Positions 18,475 through 29,381 of a DNA stretch of 64,000 nt are shown in pieces. This DNA is from Alteromonas sp. BL110. GTDB taxonomy: Bacteria; Pseudomonadota; Gammaproteobacteria; Enterobacterales; Alteromonadaceae. Where the stretch lies: positions 930,001-994,000 of the forward strand of contig NZ_CP031967.1 of assembly GCF_003443615.1 (NCBI RefSeq), in the 5' to 3' direction. The notes below the pieces were generated by a model. It searched no databases. It was not told where the DNA came from and saw only the letters and a program-made list of their open reading frames with translations. The stretch's first letter is position 1. Each line of letters begins with the position of its first letter. Position numbers and translations under genes: made by a program.

Positions 18475-20733
18475 ATGAAAAACACCTGCGCCATGCTTGT
18501 TTCCGCGACTCTTTTGCCTACGGTCGCGTTTGCACAGGAAACGACAGCTTCAAATTCTCAATCAGCCTCCGATGCAGCCCCTCTTGCATTTTGCTCGGTC
18601 GAACCTGTTACTTTTAGTAGCCAAGCATTGATGCCTCAGGGCCACGTGAAAGTTGAAGCCAATCGTACAGAAATCATTCAGGATACTGTAGCCCTGTTTT
18701 CTGGCAATGTAGACATAACGTCAGACACCGCGATAATTAGCGCCTCTCAGGCCCAAGTCAATGGAACCGGTAGTGGGCGTGACCTTATAGCCAAAGGCGA
18801 TGTAACCTACCAAGATGCGCAGCTGAAAGTGGAAAGCGATGCGGTAACGTTGCGTTCTGAGGAAGAACGCTTGGAGATGCAAAATACACGCTATAAGCTG
18901 ACTGGGTTTGTCGGGCAAGGTGCTGCCGAAGATATTGTTTTAGATACAGATACCGGCATAGTGCTTAAAGAGGTAAGTTTCTCTACTTGCCCAGAAGGTG
19001 ATGAAGACTGGATGATTCGCGCCAGCGAAATCAGCTTGGAAAAAGGGACCGTATGGGGTCAAGCCAAACACACCCGCTTCTACATTGCCGATGTTCCGGT
19101 ATTTTATCTACCTTATTTTGCGTTTCCAGTAAGTAATGAACGACAAACGGGCTTATTATTTCCCGAATTGACAAGCTCCAGTCGAACCGGCGTAGACTAC
19201 ACTCAGCCTTTTTACTGGAATATTGCGCCTAACTACGACATGACTATTTCCCCTCGGTTGATGACACTGCGAGGTCTTCAGCTAAATACTGAGTTTCGTT
19301 ACCTAACAGACCGCAGTCAAGGGACAGCCTACGTTGAATATTTACCTAGCGATTCGGATATTTCAGGAAACCCGGACCGATATTTTTACCGTCTTGAACA
19401 CCAAGGGTTAATTGCTGATAACTGGCTGCTCAATATCGATTTTAACGGCTTGAGTGACGATAACTACATAGTAGATCTTGGGTCGGACTATTACAGCCGC
19501 TCTGATACCCATTTGTACCGGAATATCGGGTTGAGTTACTACTCTCAAAATCTTTCCGTCAGTATGCAGGTAAAAGATTTTGAAGTTTTGGGTGATACTG
19601 CAGACAGCTATCGCGCGGTTCCAGAAATTAAAGTTAACTACAACAAGGCACTAGGCGAATACTTTGAGTTCAACCTTGACTCAGAAGTCGCTCATTTTGA
19701 CAACACCCTAGATACTGCGCCAACCGCTACGCGATTCCACATTGCGCCAACGCTCTCAGTACCACTTCGCGCGGCTTGGGGTGAAATCGTCGCTGAAACC
19801 ACGGTATTTCAAACTGTATATCAGCAGGACAATATCGAGGGGACTGATTTAGAAGAAGATGTAGAGCGTACCCTTGGTCAGGCTCGTCTTTACGGTGCAT
19901 TATACTTTGAAAGAGATACCTCTTGGTTTAGTGACGATATGTCGATGACCCTTGAACCAAAAATTCAATACCTTTACACGTCTTATGAAGATCAAACTGC
20001 CATCGGTTTCTATGACTCAACACCGCTGTTAACCGACGTTGAAGGTTTGTTTCGCGGTCAGGAATTTACTGGCCTTGACAGAATTAGCGACAACAACCAG
20101 ATTACTCTTGGCGCCACCACGCGCATGTTAGATAAAAACAATAGGGAACAATTCGTTCTTAGTGTGGGTCAGATATTCTACCTTGAAGATAACAAAGTGG
20201 TAGCGGCAACCAAAAATCAAGATCGCTCAGCCCTTGCCGCTGAGGTCGATTGGCGCTTTAACCAGAATTGGTTTTTCCATTCTGATGTGCAGGTCACCAC
20301 TGACACAGATAAAGTTGACTTGAGCAGTGTGGGCATCGAATACCGTAAGGATGACGCGCGCTTTATTCAATTAAGTCATCGCTACGTTCGCGATCTTAGT
20401 GGTGAAACCATTAATCAAATTGGTATTTCTGCAAGTTGGCCTATTTCCGAGAATTGGCAGTGGGTTGGACGTACTTATCGAGATTTAGAGCGCAATCGAA
20501 GTGTGGAAACCTACGCTGGTATTCAGTATGAGTCTTGCTGCTGGGCAGTTCGACTTGTCGCTCAGCGCAGTTTGAACAACCGCTACAACGACAGTGGCGT
20601 TCAGACAACTGATGATTTTGACTCAGGTGTTTCGCTACAGTTTATTTTTAAAGGCATTGGTTCGTCGGGAACCCAAAGAAGCATGCTTGAAGACGGTATG
20701 TTTGGCTATCGCCAGCCTTATAGTTTAAATTAA
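18475..20733 (+). CDS. lptD: LPS-assembly protein LptD
   Basis: LptD is the outer-membrane barrel that, with LptE, inserts LPS into the outer leaflet. The 752-residue protein has a signal peptide (cleaved near AFAQ), an N-terminal OstA-type beta-jellyroll (SGNVDITSDTAIISASQAQV, KGDVTYQDAQLKVESDAVTL) and a 26-strand barrel domain (SNERQTGLLFPELTSSSRTG, YFRY-type repeats). The cysteine pattern of the functional disulfides is kept: Cys40 near the N-terminus, STCPEG, and the adjacent pair in ESCCWAVRL near the C-terminus. It begins the lptD-surA-pdxA-rsmA-apaG-apaH run. Confidence 0.97.
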   Translation: MKNTCAMLVSATLLPTVAFAQETTASNSQSASDAAPLAFCSVEPVTFSSQALMPQGHVKVEANRTEIIQDTVALFSGNVDITSDTAIISASQAQVNGTGSGRDLIAKGDVTYQDAQLKVESDAVTLRSEEERLEMQNTRYKLTGFVGQGAAEDIVLDTDTGIVLKEVSFSTCPEGDEDWMIRASEISLEKGTVWGQAKHTRFYIADVPVFYLPYFAFPVSNERQTGLLFPELTSSSRTGVDYTQPFYWNIAPNYDMTISPRLMTLRGLQLNTEFRYLTDRSQGTAYVEYLPSDSDISGNPDRYFYRLEHQGLIADNWLLNIDFNGLSDDNYIVDLGSDYYSRSDTHLYRNIGLSYYSQNLSVSMQVKDFEVLGDTADSYRAVPEIKVNYNKALGEYFEFNLDSEVAHFDNTLDTAPTATRFHIAPTLSVPLRAAWGEIVAETTVFQTVYQQDNIEGTDLEEDVERTLGQARLYGALYFERDTSWFSDDMSMTLEPKIQYLYTSYEDQTAIGFYDSTPLLTDVEGLFRGQEFTGLDRISDNNQITLGATTRMLDKNNREQFVLSVGQIFYLEDNKVVAATKNQDRSALAAEVDWRFNQNWFFHSDVQVTTDTDKVDLSSVGIEYRKDDARFIQLSHRYVRDLSGETINQIGISASWPISENWQWVGRTYRDLERNRSVETYAGIQYESCCWAVRLVAQRSLNNRYNDSGVQTTDDFDSGVSLQFIFKGIGSSGTQRSMLEDGMFGYRQPYSLN

Positions 20734-20792
20734 CCCGCAGTTGAGCGCTCAGCAGCGCTTAAAAGCAATTAACCAATAATAAAAGAGTGTGT

Positions 20793-22076
20793 ATGAAGTT
20801 CATTATCCGTGCATTGATGTTAGGTGCCCTACTCTCGTTTAACAGCGTAGCACAAGAAGTAATGCTTGACCGCGTTGCTGTGATTGTTGACCAAGGTGTA
20901 GTACTTGAAAGCGAAATTGAAGCCCTAGTTGAAGACGTAAAGCGCAACGCCGAGGCTAACAATCAACAACTACCTTCAGATCGTGCGCTTCGTACCCAGG
21001 CCATTGAGCGCTTAATCACGAAAAGTCTCCAGCTACAAATGGCTGAGCGTATGGGTATTCGTATCAGTGACCCTCAGCTTGAACAGACCATTGGTAATAT
21101 TGCGGCTAATCAAAATGCTACCGTTGAGCAACTTCGCGCTCAATTAGCCGCTGAAGGCATTGCATACGATGACTACCGCGAAGATATTCGTGAAGAAATC
21201 ATTATGGGAGAAGTTCGCCGTGCTAATGTACGTCGCCGCGTATATATCACGCCCCAAGAAATAGATACGCTAATCGAGCTAATGGAGCAACAGGGTGCAA
21301 CGCAGGCAGAATACCGTTTAGGTCATATCCTTATTGGCTTCCCACCTGAACCAACAGATGACGACATTCAGGCAGCACGCGAACGCGCAGACAAAGTTAT
21401 TGCGCTATTAGAATCGGGCTCTGACTTCGCTAAAATCGCTATAGCTTCATCATCAGGTAACGAAGCGCTAGAAGGCGGAGATATGGGATGGCTCAATATT
21501 AATGCTATGCCAACGCTATTTGCTGAAGCGATTCAGGACAAAGATAAAGATGCGCTTGTTGGTCCTATTCGAAGCGGTGCTGGTTTTCACATTCTTAAAG
21601 TACTAGATACCCGCGGTATTGAGAAAGTTACTGTTGAAGAAGTTAACTCACGTCATATCCTTGTAAAACCTTCAATTATTTTAAGTGAAGATAAAGCAAG
21701 AGAAATGCTAGTACGCTTTAAAGAAGAATTGCAAAGCGGTGAAGCAGATTTTGCAGAGCTAGCCAAAGAACATTCAGAAGACCCAGGTTCAGCCCTTCGC
21801 GGCGGTGAATTGGGTTGGTCTGACCCAGGTAACTACGTACCTGAGTTTAAAGAAGCATTATCACAGCTTAAGCCTGGCGAATACAGCGACCCTGTGCGCA
21901 CGGTTCACGGCTGGCACTTAATTCAACTTATCGACCGTCGTATGGATGATGCAACAGATAAGCGCAAAGAAGACAAAGCATATCAGCTTATCTTCAACCG
22001 TAAATTTTCAGAAGAAACCGAAAACTGGTTACGTGAGATGCGTGATGCCGCTTACGTCGAAGTTGTCGAATCTTAA
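20793..22076 (+). CDS. surA: periplasmic chaperone and peptidyl-prolyl isomerase SurA
   Basis: SurA escorts unfolded outer-membrane proteins, including LptD, through the periplasm. The protein has a signal peptide, a chaperone domain ([40 protein letters not shown]) and two parvulin domains ([14 protein letters not shown]...GGDMGWLN and [10 protein letters not shown]...[16 protein letters not shown]). The track of codons also allows a start 2 codons upstream; I use 20793 because MKFIIR gives a standard signal peptide. It begins 59 bp after lptD and is followed at 13 bp by pdxA. Confidence 0.96.
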   Translation: MKFIIRALMLGALLSFNSVAQEVMLDRVAVIVDQGVVLESEIEALVEDVKRNAEANNQQLPSDRALRTQAIERLITKSLQLQMAERMGIRISDPQLEQTIGNIAANQNATVEQLRAQLAAEGIAYDDYREDIREEIIMGEVRRANVRRRVYITPQEIDTLIELMEQQGATQAEYRLGHILIGFPPEPTDDDIQAARERADKVIALLESGSDFAKIAIASSSGNEALEGGDMGWLNINAMPTLFAEAIQDKDKDALVGPIRSGAGFHILKVLDTRGIEKVTVEEVNSRHILVKPSIILSEDKAREMLVRFKEELQSGEADFAELAKEHSEDPGSALRGGELGWSDPGNYVPEFKEALSQLKPGEYSDPVRTVHGWHLIQLIDRRMDDATDKRKEDKAYQLIFNRKFSEETENWLREMRDAAYVEVVES

Positions 22077-22089
22077 TAATAAGTTATTC

Positions 22090-23076
22090 ATGAGCACACC
22101 AATTAAAATAGCAATAACGCCGGGAGAACCGGCAGGTATCGGGCCAGATTTAATCATTAAACTGGCCCAGGAAACATGGCAAGCCCAGCTTGTCGTGTTT
22201 GCCGACGGCGACATGCTCAAAGCACGAGCGAGCGCCTTAGGGCTTCCGCTAACGCTAATCGATTACGATGCAAATAACCCGCAGATACAAACTGCGGGTT
22301 CGTTGTTTATAAAGCAGATAGATAAAACCGCTGACGTTATTCCCGGGACACTTGATAGTGAGAACGGGCTTTATGTGGTCGAAACTCTACGCCAAGCGTG
22401 TCAGGCCAATATGGACGGCGATTTTGACGCGGTTGTTACAGGACCAGTACACAAAGGCATTATTAACAAAGCCGGCGTGTCCTTCAGCGGACATACTGAG
22501 TTTTTCGCTTACCAGTCTAATACCATTGATGTGGTTATGCTGTTAGCTACAGAAGGTTTAAATGTAGCGCTAGCTACGACTCACATCCCTCTTGAATACG
22601 TGGCAAAAGCGATAACCCGCGAGCGCCTACATAAAGTTATTCATATTATTAATACTGACCTGAAGCTTAAGTTTGGCATCAATGAACCTCACATTTACGT
22701 ATGTGGATTAAATCCGCACGCCGGTGAAGATGGTCATATTGGTACTGAAGAGATCCACACTATTGTTCCAGCACTGAATGAACTAAGAGACGAGGGCCTT
22801 AAAATTACCGGCCCCCTTCCTGCTGACACAATATTTCAGCCTAAATACCTAGAAAATGCCGATGTTGTGCTAGCTATGTATCACGACCAAGGCTTACCCG
22901 TGCTAAAATACAAGGGTTTTGGGGCGTCAGTGAATATTACATTAGGGTTACCTTTTGTTCGCACTTCAGTTGATCACGGTACTGCATTAGATTTAGCAGG
23001 TACAGGTGAGGCCGACGCCGGTAGTTTCAGAAAAGCATTGGAAAAAGCCATTGAGCTTGCACATCATCAACAATGA
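22090..23076 (+). CDS. pdxA: 4-hydroxythreonine-4-phosphate dehydrogenase
   Basis: PdxA oxidises 4-phosphohydroxy-threonine in vitamin B6 synthesis, giving the substrate of PdxJ. The 328-residue protein has [14 protein letters not shown] at its start, [14 protein letters not shown], the metal-binding [24 protein letters not shown] and the C-terminal [15 protein letters not shown] and [21 protein letters not shown] place the start at the ATG at 22090, since the longer frame overlaps surA in another frame. Its stop overlaps the rsmA start (ATGA). Confidence 0.96.
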   Translation: MSTPIKIAITPGEPAGIGPDLIIKLAQETWQAQLVVFADGDMLKARASALGLPLTLIDYDANNPQIQTAGSLFIKQIDKTADVIPGTLDSENGLYVVETLRQACQANMDGDFDAVVTGPVHKGIINKAGVSFSGHTEFFAYQSNTIDVVMLLATEGLNVALATTHIPLEYVAKAITRERLHKVIHIINTDLKLKFGINEPHIYVCGLNPHAGEDGHIGTEEIHTIVPALNELRDEGLKITGPLPADTIFQPKYLENADVVLAMYHDQGLPVLKYKGFGASVNITLGLPFVRTSVDHGTALDLAGTGEADAGSFRKALEKAIELAHHQQ

Positions 23077-23900
23077 GTAAAACACATTTAGGCCATACGG
23101 CCAGAAAGCGATTTGGGCAGAATTTCCTACACGACGACTACGTGATAGGTAAAATTGTTGCAGCCATCGCGCCAAAAAATGAACAAAATCTGGTAGAAAT
23201 TGGACCAGGTTTAGGCGCATTAACAGACCCTGTTTGTGAAGAAGTTGACGCATTAACGGTTATTGAACTCGACCGCGATCTTGCCAAACGACTGCGGCAT
23301 CACCCATTTAACGGCGAAAAACTAACTGTTATTGAACAAGACGCGATGACGATGGATTTCGGCGCACTATGCAAAGAGATGCCAATAAAAGACAAGAAGC
23401 TTCGTGTATTTGGTAACTTGCCTTACAACATCTCAACGCCACTAATGTTCCATCTTTTTGACCATGCTCACTGCATTGAAGACATGCATTTCATGCTTCA
23501 AAAAGAAGTGGTTAACCGCCTAGCCGCAGGCCCAGGTTCTAAGAATTACGGCAGACTTTCAGTAATGGCGCAATATTACTGCCACGTTATCCCCGTATTA
23601 AATGTGCCGCCGGGTGCGTTTAAGCCACCTCCGAAGGTAGATTCGGCCGTTGTAAAACTAGTTCCGCATCAAGCTCCACCCGTTGATGTCGAGTCGGTAA
23701 ACACCCTTGAACGCGTCTGCGCACAGGCTTTTAATCAGCGCCGAAAAACTATCCGTAACTCACTGAAAGACAGCTTAAGTGAGGAAGAAATCCGTGAGTT
23801 AGGGATAGACCCAACTTCTCGCGCCGAAGTGCTATCGCTTAACGACTTTGCCACTATAGCTAATGCTGTATCGGCGAAAGAGCACCAACAAGAGCAATAA
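23073..23900 (+). CDS. rsmA: 16S rRNA dimethyladenosine transferase RsmA (KsgA)
   Basis: RsmA dimethylates A1518 and A1519 of 16S rRNA, a late step of 30S assembly. The 275-residue protein carries [11 protein letters not shown], the SAM-binding [12 protein letters not shown], the catalytic motif [19 protein letters not shown] and the C-terminal [13 protein letters not shown]. It overlaps pdxA by 4 bp, showing translational coupling. Confidence 0.97.
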   Translation: MSKTHLGHTARKRFGQNFLHDDYVIGKIVAAIAPKNEQNLVEIGPGLGALTDPVCEEVDALTVIELDRDLAKRLRHHPFNGEKLTVIEQDAMTMDFGALCKEMPIKDKKLRVFGNLPYNISTPLMFHLFDHAHCIEDMHFMLQKEVVNRLAAGPGSKNYGRLSVMAQYYCHVIPVLNVPPGAFKPPPKVDSAVVKLVPHQAPPVDVESVNTLERVCAQAFNQRRKTIRNSLKDSLSEEEIRELGIDPTSRAEVLSLNDFATIANAVSAKEHQQEQ

Positions 23901-23908
23901 GTTCCTCT

Positions 23909-24283
23909 ATGGATGTACTTGATATAAAGGTGCGGGTGAAAACCCGTCACCTTCCTGACCACCTGCCCTCAGATTCCAAGCAGTTCGCGTTTGCCTACCA
24001 CATTACTATTGAAAACAATAGTGAGCATACCGTACAGCTGCTTAGTCGCTATTGGAAGATAACCGACGCTAACGGTAAAACGTCAGAAGTAGAAGGTGAT
24101 GGAGTGGTAGGAAAACAGCCTATAATGAAAGCTGGTGAACATTTTGACTATACCAGTGGCGCAGTCATTGACACACCGGTTGGCAATATGGAAGGCTACT
24201 ATGTAATGGAACTCGAAAGCGGTGAGCGTTTTCGCGTTCCTATAAACGTATTTCGCCTAGCCATTCCAAGCATTCTTCATTAA
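23909..24283 (+). CDS. apaG: ApaG domain protein
   Basis: ApaG is a small immunoglobulin-fold (DUF525) protein, co-operonic with apaH in many bacteria; its molecular role is still uncertain. The 124-residue protein shows FAYHITIENNSEHTVQLLSR, YWKITDANGKTSEVEGDGVV and GEHFDYTSGAVIDTPVGNMEG, all diagnostic. It lies 8 bp behind rsmA. The Shine-Dalgarno is poor, so translation may depend on the upstream gene. Confidence 0.95.
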   Translation: MDVLDIKVRVKTRHLPDHLPSDSKQFAFAYHITIENNSEHTVQLLSRYWKITDANGKTSEVEGDGVVGKQPIMKAGEHFDYTSGAVIDTPVGNMEGYYVMELESGERFRVPINVFRLAIPSILH

Positions 24284-24290
24284 GGTTTCT

Positions 24291-25118
24291 ATGTCTAAAG
24301 GTAACACCTACGTCATTGGCGATATTCAGGGCTGTTATGACGGTCTTCGCCGTGTATTGGATAAAGTAAAATTTGACGAAACAAACGATAAGCTGCTCGC
24401 TGTCGGTGATTTGGTTGCAAGAGGAGAAGATTCGTTAAGCACATTGCGCTTTCTTAAATCCCTTGGCAGTCAATTTAGTAGTGTTTTAGGTAACCACGAC
24501 CTACACTTACTCGCCGTTGTAAACGGCATCCGCAAAGCTAAAAAATCAGACAAATTAGAGCCACTACTTAATGCGTCAGATTTAACAGAGCTTATTGATT
24601 GGTTGCGTCAGTTCCCGCTCGCAATGAAAATAGACGAACAATCAGTAATGGTTCACGCTGGACTTTATCCTAAATGGTCTATTGATAAGTGCGTTGCCCT
24701 GAGTGATGAAGTTAGTAACATCCTAAAATCAGATGATTACGCTATTTTTCTTTCAAAGATGTACGGGAATACACCCGACAACTGGTCAGATAAACTCGAG
24801 GATGACGAGCGACTGCGCTTTATTGTGAATGCGTGTACGCGCATGCGGTTTGTTCATACCGATGGCACCCTCGACTTTGACAACAAGTCTCATCCCAGTA
24901 CCGTTTCTAATTCTGCTAATAGCACCCTAAGGCCTTGGTTTGAAGTAGACAATACAAAGCTCACAGCTAGCCAGCGAGTAATTTTCGGACACTGGGCCGC
25001 CCTTTCAGGCCAGACAAACAACTCGCAGTTTGTTGGGTTAGATACTGGCTATGTATGGGGGCAAAGTATGACGCTATTGAATTTAGATACCTCAACTTTG
25101 GTTAGCGTACCAGCGTAG
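24291..25118 (+). CDS. apaH: bis(5'-nucleosyl)-tetraphosphatase, symmetrical
   Basis: ApaH hydrolyses Ap4A to two ADP and removes Np4 RNA caps. The 275-residue protein belongs to the metallophosphatase fold: GDIQGCYDGL, VGDLVARGEDS, LGNHDLHLLAV and the distal HWAALSG and FVGLDTGYVWG. All metal ligands are present. It closes the lptD cluster; folA, often next in enterics, is absent. Confidence 0.97.
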   Translation: MSKGNTYVIGDIQGCYDGLRRVLDKVKFDETNDKLLAVGDLVARGEDSLSTLRFLKSLGSQFSSVLGNHDLHLLAVVNGIRKAKKSDKLEPLLNASDLTELIDWLRQFPLAMKIDEQSVMVHAGLYPKWSIDKCVALSDEVSNILKSDDYAIFLSKMYGNTPDNWSDKLEDDERLRFIVNACTRMRFVHTDGTLDFDNKSHPSTVSNSANSTLRPWFEVDNTKLTASQRVIFGHWAALSGQTNNSQFVGLDTGYVWGQSMTLLNLDTSTLVSVPA

Positions 25119-25232
25119 AATCATTTTTGTATTCACGTCTTCAGATACGAAACTTGTCCGAATAAGAGCCAGCTTTTCCAGCTCTAACTGGTTGTACCAG
25201 TAATAACAATTAGACTTAAGTGCTAAATAAAA

Positions 25233-25259
25233 TAAACATTAAGTCACTGTAGCCGATAC
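25233..25259 (+). promoter_or_regulatory. sigma-28 (FliA) promoter of the chemoreceptor gene
   Basis: TAAACATT, exactly 11 nt, then GCCGATAC. This matches the flagellar sigma-28 consensus (TAAAGTTT-N11-GCCGATAA) at 13 of 16 positions with the right spacing. Transcription would start near 25266, giving a leader of about 135 nt before the ATG at 25403. Confidence 0.7.
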
Positions 25260-25402
25260 ACTTACTTGTGAAAGTAACGATGATGTTTCGTTACCTGCTC
25301 AGCATTCAAGCAAGCATGCCTTTATAAGTGCTATATTTTGTTAGCTGAGGCGGGTAATATCGTTAGGGATAAAAATAAAAAAACACTCATCCAGGAGTTC
25401 CG

Positions 25403-27427
25403 ATGAAAATAACGGTAGCCACACGCGTAATCGGGGGATTTGTAGCGATTAGCGCACTTCTAATCGTTATAAGTGTTGTGTCACTTTATAACCTCAATTC
25501 TATAGGCTCTGCAACAGAGGAAGTAAACGACGTTGCCTTGCCCACGGTAGCAGGCAGTAATGCACTTAAAGCAAGCTTCCTGAATATGGGTCGACTCACC
25601 TTCGAAAGTTATATCGAAGAAGATTTAAGTGATCTTAAGGACAAAAGAGCATCATTCGACTCAGCCAAAGATACCTTTGAAAATGAGTATAAGAAGCTAG
25701 CACAAGCCGTTAGTAACGAGCCAGAGCTAAGAAGCACGCTAAACAATGTTCGTGAATCTTATGATGCGTATATCACTAATGTTGAGACCATGTACAAAAA
25801 TCACCAAATGTACCTCAACTTGCGTAACAATATACAAGACAAACTAGGCGATGCTGAAGATAACGCAGACGATGCCTCCACCTACCTTCTGGATTTTTCA
25901 GATCTAGACGCAGTTCAGCGTGACCCTAACCTTAGACGGGCTGCTGAGATTGGTGGACAGCTTGAAACTTCGCTTCTCTCTCTACTTACTGTTTCTTACG
26001 AATATATCAAAACCGAAACGCTAGTGCGTTCACAGACACTTGGTAACGAGGTTGACCTTGTTGTTGAAAAAGTAGTTACCCAGCTAAGTGAAATGGTTGA
26101 AGCAGCGGGCGGTCGTGATGACTCAGGTACACTTGATGATATTAACGACTTAGTAAACGACGCCATCAACGCCATAAAAGCTAACGACGGTGTAGTGCAG
26201 CTTCATGTAGATCGCTTAGAGCGCAGAAATGACGCTGAACAAGCACTTAACGCATCAGATTCAAATATCACCCAAGGGGTTGTCGCACTTGAAAACCTGC
26301 TTAACCTTGCTGATAAAAAAGCGTCTCATATAGAAAACCAGGTGAATGGTGCTATCACAACGGGTAACACCTTTGTTATTGTTGTTGTTCTCATCTCTAT
26401 TGCCGTAGCGGCCTTCATTGGCTACGTAACTGTGCGTGCTATTACACGTCCGCTTTATCGTGTAAACGAACTGCTTACTGTTGCTTCATCGGGTGACCTT
26501 ACTCATCGTCTAGACGATTCAGCACAAGACGAGTTCGGGCTATTAGCACGAAACTGTAATACGCTTATTGGCAACCTAAAAGAGCTGATTACTGCTATTA
26601 ACGTTCGTGCAGAGCAGCTAGCTGCGGCATCGGAACAGACATCGGCAGTGACAGCACAAACCACTCATTCTATTCAGGATCAAAAGTCTCAAATCGGCCA
26701 AGTAGCAACAGCAACCACAGAAATGCACTCTACGTCGCAGCTTGTCGTGCAAAATGCAGAAGATACACTTAGCCAAATTCGCCATGCAGATGCCGAAGCT
26801 GAAAATGTTCGCCAGATCTCACTGGAGAACAAAAACACTATTGAGATCTTGTCTCGTGATGTTCAAGAAGCAGCCGACGTTATCAATAAGCTTCACCAAG
26901 ACAGCGCAAGCATTGGTGGTATTCTTGACGTTATTCGCGGTGTTGCAGATCAAACTAACTTGCTTGCATTAAATGCCGCGATTGAGGCTGCCCGCGCCGG
27001 TGAACAAGGGCGTGGCTTTGCGGTAGTTGCAGATGAAGTTAGAACCCTTGCGAGTCGCACACAGGAGTCGACACAAGAGATCAACGCCATGATTGAAGTT
27101 CTTCAAGCTGGGGCTGAAAAAGCGGTGTCTGTGATGGACCAAGGTAAAGAACAGACCGCTGCATGTGTTGCACAAACCGAAAAAGCCACGCAAGCGCTAG
27201 ATATCATTACCGATGCGGTTCACAAAGCCCATGACGTTAGCTCTCAAATTGAGCAGTCAGCCCGTGAACAAAATACAGTATCGCAAGAAATCAGTGAAAA
27301 GCTTGAAACCATTGTGGGCATCGCTGAAGAGACTACAGCGGGTGCACAGCAAACGTCTGAATCTAGTCATGAAGTGGCACGACTTGCTGAAGAGCTGCAG
27401 CAGTCTATCAGACAGTTTAAAGTTTAA
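25403..27427 (+). CDS. methyl-accepting chemotaxis protein
   Basis: A 674-residue transmembrane chemoreceptor. TM1 is residues about 9-30. A periplasmic, mostly helical sensor domain of about 285 residues follows (helical-bundle type, coiled-coil-like). TM2 is at about 320-342, then a HAMP domain ([20 protein letters not shown]) and the signalling domain with the hairpin tip [20 protein letters not shown]. The ligand cannot be deduced. AGGAG lies 7 nt before the ATG. The sigma-28 promoter at 25233-25259 places it in the late flagellar/chemotaxis regulon, although no flagellar gene is nearby. Confidence 0.95.
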   Translation: MKITVATRVIGGFVAISALLIVISVVSLYNLNSIGSATEEVNDVALPTVAGSNALKASFLNMGRLTFESYIEEDLSDLKDKRASFDSAKDTFENEYKKLAQAVSNEPELRSTLNNVRESYDAYITNVETMYKNHQMYLNLRNNIQDKLGDAEDNADDASTYLLDFSDLDAVQRDPNLRRAAEIGGQLETSLLSLLTVSYEYIKTETLVRSQTLGNEVDLVVEKVVTQLSEMVEAAGGRDDSGTLDDINDLVNDAINAIKANDGVVQLHVDRLERRNDAEQALNASDSNITQGVVALENLLNLADKKASHIENQVNGAITTGNTFVIVVVLISIAVAAFIGYVTVRAITRPLYRVNELLTVASSGDLTHRLDDSAQDEFGLLARNCNTLIGNLKELITAINVRAEQLAAASEQTSAVTAQTTHSIQDQKSQIGQVATATTEMHSTSQLVVQNAEDTLSQIRHADAEAENVRQISLENKNTIEILSRDVQEAADVINKLHQDSASIGGILDVIRGVADQTNLLALNAAIEAARAGEQGRGFAVVADEVRTLASRTQESTQEINAMIEVLQAGAEKAVSVMDQGKEQTAACVAQTEKATQALDIITDAVHKAHDVSSQIEQSAREQNTVSQEISEKLETIVGIAEETTAGAQQTSESSHEVARLAEELQQSIRQFKV

Positions 27428-27448
27428 TCTCTTAAGCATAATACAAAT

Positions 27449-27481
27449 AAAAACGGTCGCCTTTAGGCGACCGTTTTTTTT
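27449..27481. terminator. bidirectional terminator between chemoreceptor gene and lysC
   Basis: AACGGTCGCC and GGCGACCGTT pair around a small loop, with an A run on the left and a T run of eight on the right. It serves the convergent genes ending at 27427 and 27504. Confidence 0.9.
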
Positions 27482-27503
27482 ACGTTTTGCGTAAACATTG
27501 TAC

Positions 27504-28853
27504 TTATTCAAACAACGCCGAATGCAGCTTGCGAACCACGTCATCACTGTCGGTCTCGTTCACCAAGAACGATAAGTTGTGCGGGTTGGCGCCAAAGCAA
27601 ATCATGCGTAAGTTAAAATCAGATACCGCAGATAGAATCTTACTTGAAACTCCAATAGCCGTTTGCATGTTGTTACCTACGACGGTGACAAGGTCGTAAC
27701 CTTTTTCCACTTTAACGTCACAGATAGTTTCAAGTTCGGCAATGGTCTCTTTATTCAAACGCTGAGCTACAGAGTTCGCTGGGTTATCTAGGGTAAAGGA
27801 TACCGAGATTTCCGACGTTGTAACCAAATCGACACTCAGCTTATGCTTAGCGATAATAGCAAATACCTGCTGTAGAAACCCTTGCGCGTACATCATTTTC
27901 GGTGTTTTCACTGTCACCATTACTTGCTCTTTACGACGAGTGATAGCACGGTACGGAGGCTCGTGCTCGCAATCTCGAACAATCCACGTGCCGCCCTTTT
28001 CAGGCTCTTTGCTAGAACCTACGAACACTTTAATATCCTTGCGAAGCGCAGGCTCCATAGTTGCAGGGTGGAGTACCTTGGCACCGAATGTCGCCATTTC
28101 CGCTGCTTCTTCGAAGCTTAGTTCAGGCAGTGGGTGGGCAGCAGGTGTAATGCGGGGATCAGTTGTGTAAACCCCGGTTACATCAGTCCAGATCTCACAG
28201 GATTCTGCATCAAGCGCTTCTGCAAGCAGTGCAGCCGTAAAATCAGAGCCACCACGACCAAGGGTTGTTGTACGACCTTCTTCATCTGCACCAACAAAAC
28301 CTTGTGTAACTACAATAGCCTCTTTGATTTCAGGGGCCAGCAGCTGTTTAGCAAGTTTTTCAATTTCATCTATTTGAGGCGCGCCTTCACCGAACTCGCT
28401 GTCCGTACGAAGTACTTTGCGAACATCAAAGTTCATGGTTTTCACGCCTTGCTCTGCAAGCACTGAAGAGAACATCAGTGAAGACATTCGCTCACCCATA
28501 GATAGCAACTGATCTTTTAAATCATCGCGGTGAAGTATCTCTTCGTGAAACGCTAAGCTGCGCATTTCTTCTAGCAAATCGTTAAGTTTAGGCTCTACTG
28601 CATCTTTGTCGTCAAGCTTATTTAGGATAGCGTGTTCTATATCCACAATGGCTTGGCAGGTTTCTTCGATTTGCTGTTGCGTCATTGGCGTATGCGCTAA
28701 GCTAACAAGGTGATTTGTTACCCCAGCTGAAGCACTGACTACCACAATGCGTGTTTTTTCATTACCGGCAACAATTCGGGCGCAGTTTTGCATTACTTCG
28801 TAATTCGCTACGCTAGTTCCACCGAACTTAGCTATCGATAAGGCATTTGTCAC
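27504..28853 (-). CDS. lysC: aspartate kinase, LysC (lysine-sensitive, type III) class
   Basis: Aspartokinase phosphorylates aspartate, the first step to lysine, threonine and methionine. The 449-residue, monofunctional protein has IAKFGGTSVANYEVM, FVGADEEGRTTTLGRGGSDF, and two C-terminal ACT domains (VMVTVKTPKMMYAQGFLQQV..., VTVVGNNMQTAIGVSSKIL). Its length equals E. coli LysC. It starts at a GTG (28851-28853) with GGAG 9 nt upstream. Only 58 bp separate it from the DUF192 gene upstream, so the lysine riboswitch typical of many lysC leaders is not present; regulation must differ or come from further upstream. Confidence 0.95.
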   Translation of the reverse strand: MTNALSIAKFGGTSVANYEVMQNCARIVAGNEKTRIVVVSASAGVTNHLVSLAHTPMTQQQIEETCQAIVDIEHAILNKLDDKDAVEPKLNDLLEEMRSLAFHEEILHRDDLKDQLLSMGERMSSLMFSSVLAEQGVKTMNFDVRKVLRTDSEFGEGAPQIDEIEKLAKQLLAPEIKEAIVVTQGFVGADEEGRTTTLGRGGSDFTAALLAEALDAESCEIWTDVTGVYTTDPRITPAAHPLPELSFEEAAEMATFGAKVLHPATMEPALRKDIKVFVGSSKEPEKGGTWIVRDCEHEPPYRAITRRKEQVMVTVKTPKMMYAQGFLQQVFAIIAKHKLSVDLVTTSEISVSFTLDNPANSVAQRLNKETIAELETICDVKVEKGYDLVTVVGNNMQTAIGVSSKILSAVSDFNLRMICFGANPHNLSFLVNETDSDDVVRKLHSALFE

Positions 28854-28911
28854 TATATTTAACTCCAGAATAAAACTAGCTTTTCGCTAGCGACAACCGC
28901 GCTTCACACGG

Positions 28912-29361
28912 TTAATCAATCGTTATTTGGTCGCCTACTTTTATATTATTCTCGGCAAACCACCCTTGGTTCATTTCCAACGCGTAAAGTACCTCTTTCG
29001 ATGATCCGACCGACTCCAAACTATGGGGAGTGAGAGGTTTTATATCCGTTATTACGCCATTTCTGTCGATAAATGCTACGTCTAGGGGAACAAAGGTGTT
29101 TTTCATCCACATGCCCGCAAATTTGGGGCTAGAAAACTTAAAAAACATACCGCAGTCTTCGCACAAGGCTTTGCGGAACATAAGGCCCTGCGCGCGTTGC
29201 TCAAAGGTATTGGCATACTCAACTTCATAGCGCTTGCCACCTATCTCCAGTGTAATAGACTCGAAGTCCACTGAATTCAGTGACGATACAGGGTCCACCT
29301 GCGCTTTTGCACACCCTAAGGTTAATACAAGTGCAGCAACAATAAAGAAAGATTTTCCCAT
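28912..29361 (-). CDS. DUF192 family lipoprotein
   Basis: A 149-residue protein with a lipoprotein signal (LVLTLGC, cysteine 17) and a DUF192 domain: ITLEIGGKRYEVEYANTFEQ, RAQGLMFRKALCEDCGMFFK, GMWMKNTFVPLDVAFIDRNG, SVGSSKEVLYALEMNQGWF. The family is common in bacteria but its function is not established. I use the ATG at 29361 because AAGGA lies 8 nt upstream and the signal peptide starts there. It begins right behind the acnB terminator and may be co-transcribed with lysC. Confidence 0.88.
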   Translation of the reverse strand: MGKSFFIVAALVLTLGCAKAQVDPVSSLNSVDFESITLEIGGKRYEVEYANTFEQRAQGLMFRKALCEDCGMFFKFSSPKFAGMWMKNTFVPLDVAFIDRNGVITDIKPLTPHSLESVGSSKEVLYALEMNQGWFAENNIKVGDQITID

Positions 29362-29381
29362 TAGACATTCCTTTTCGCCAT

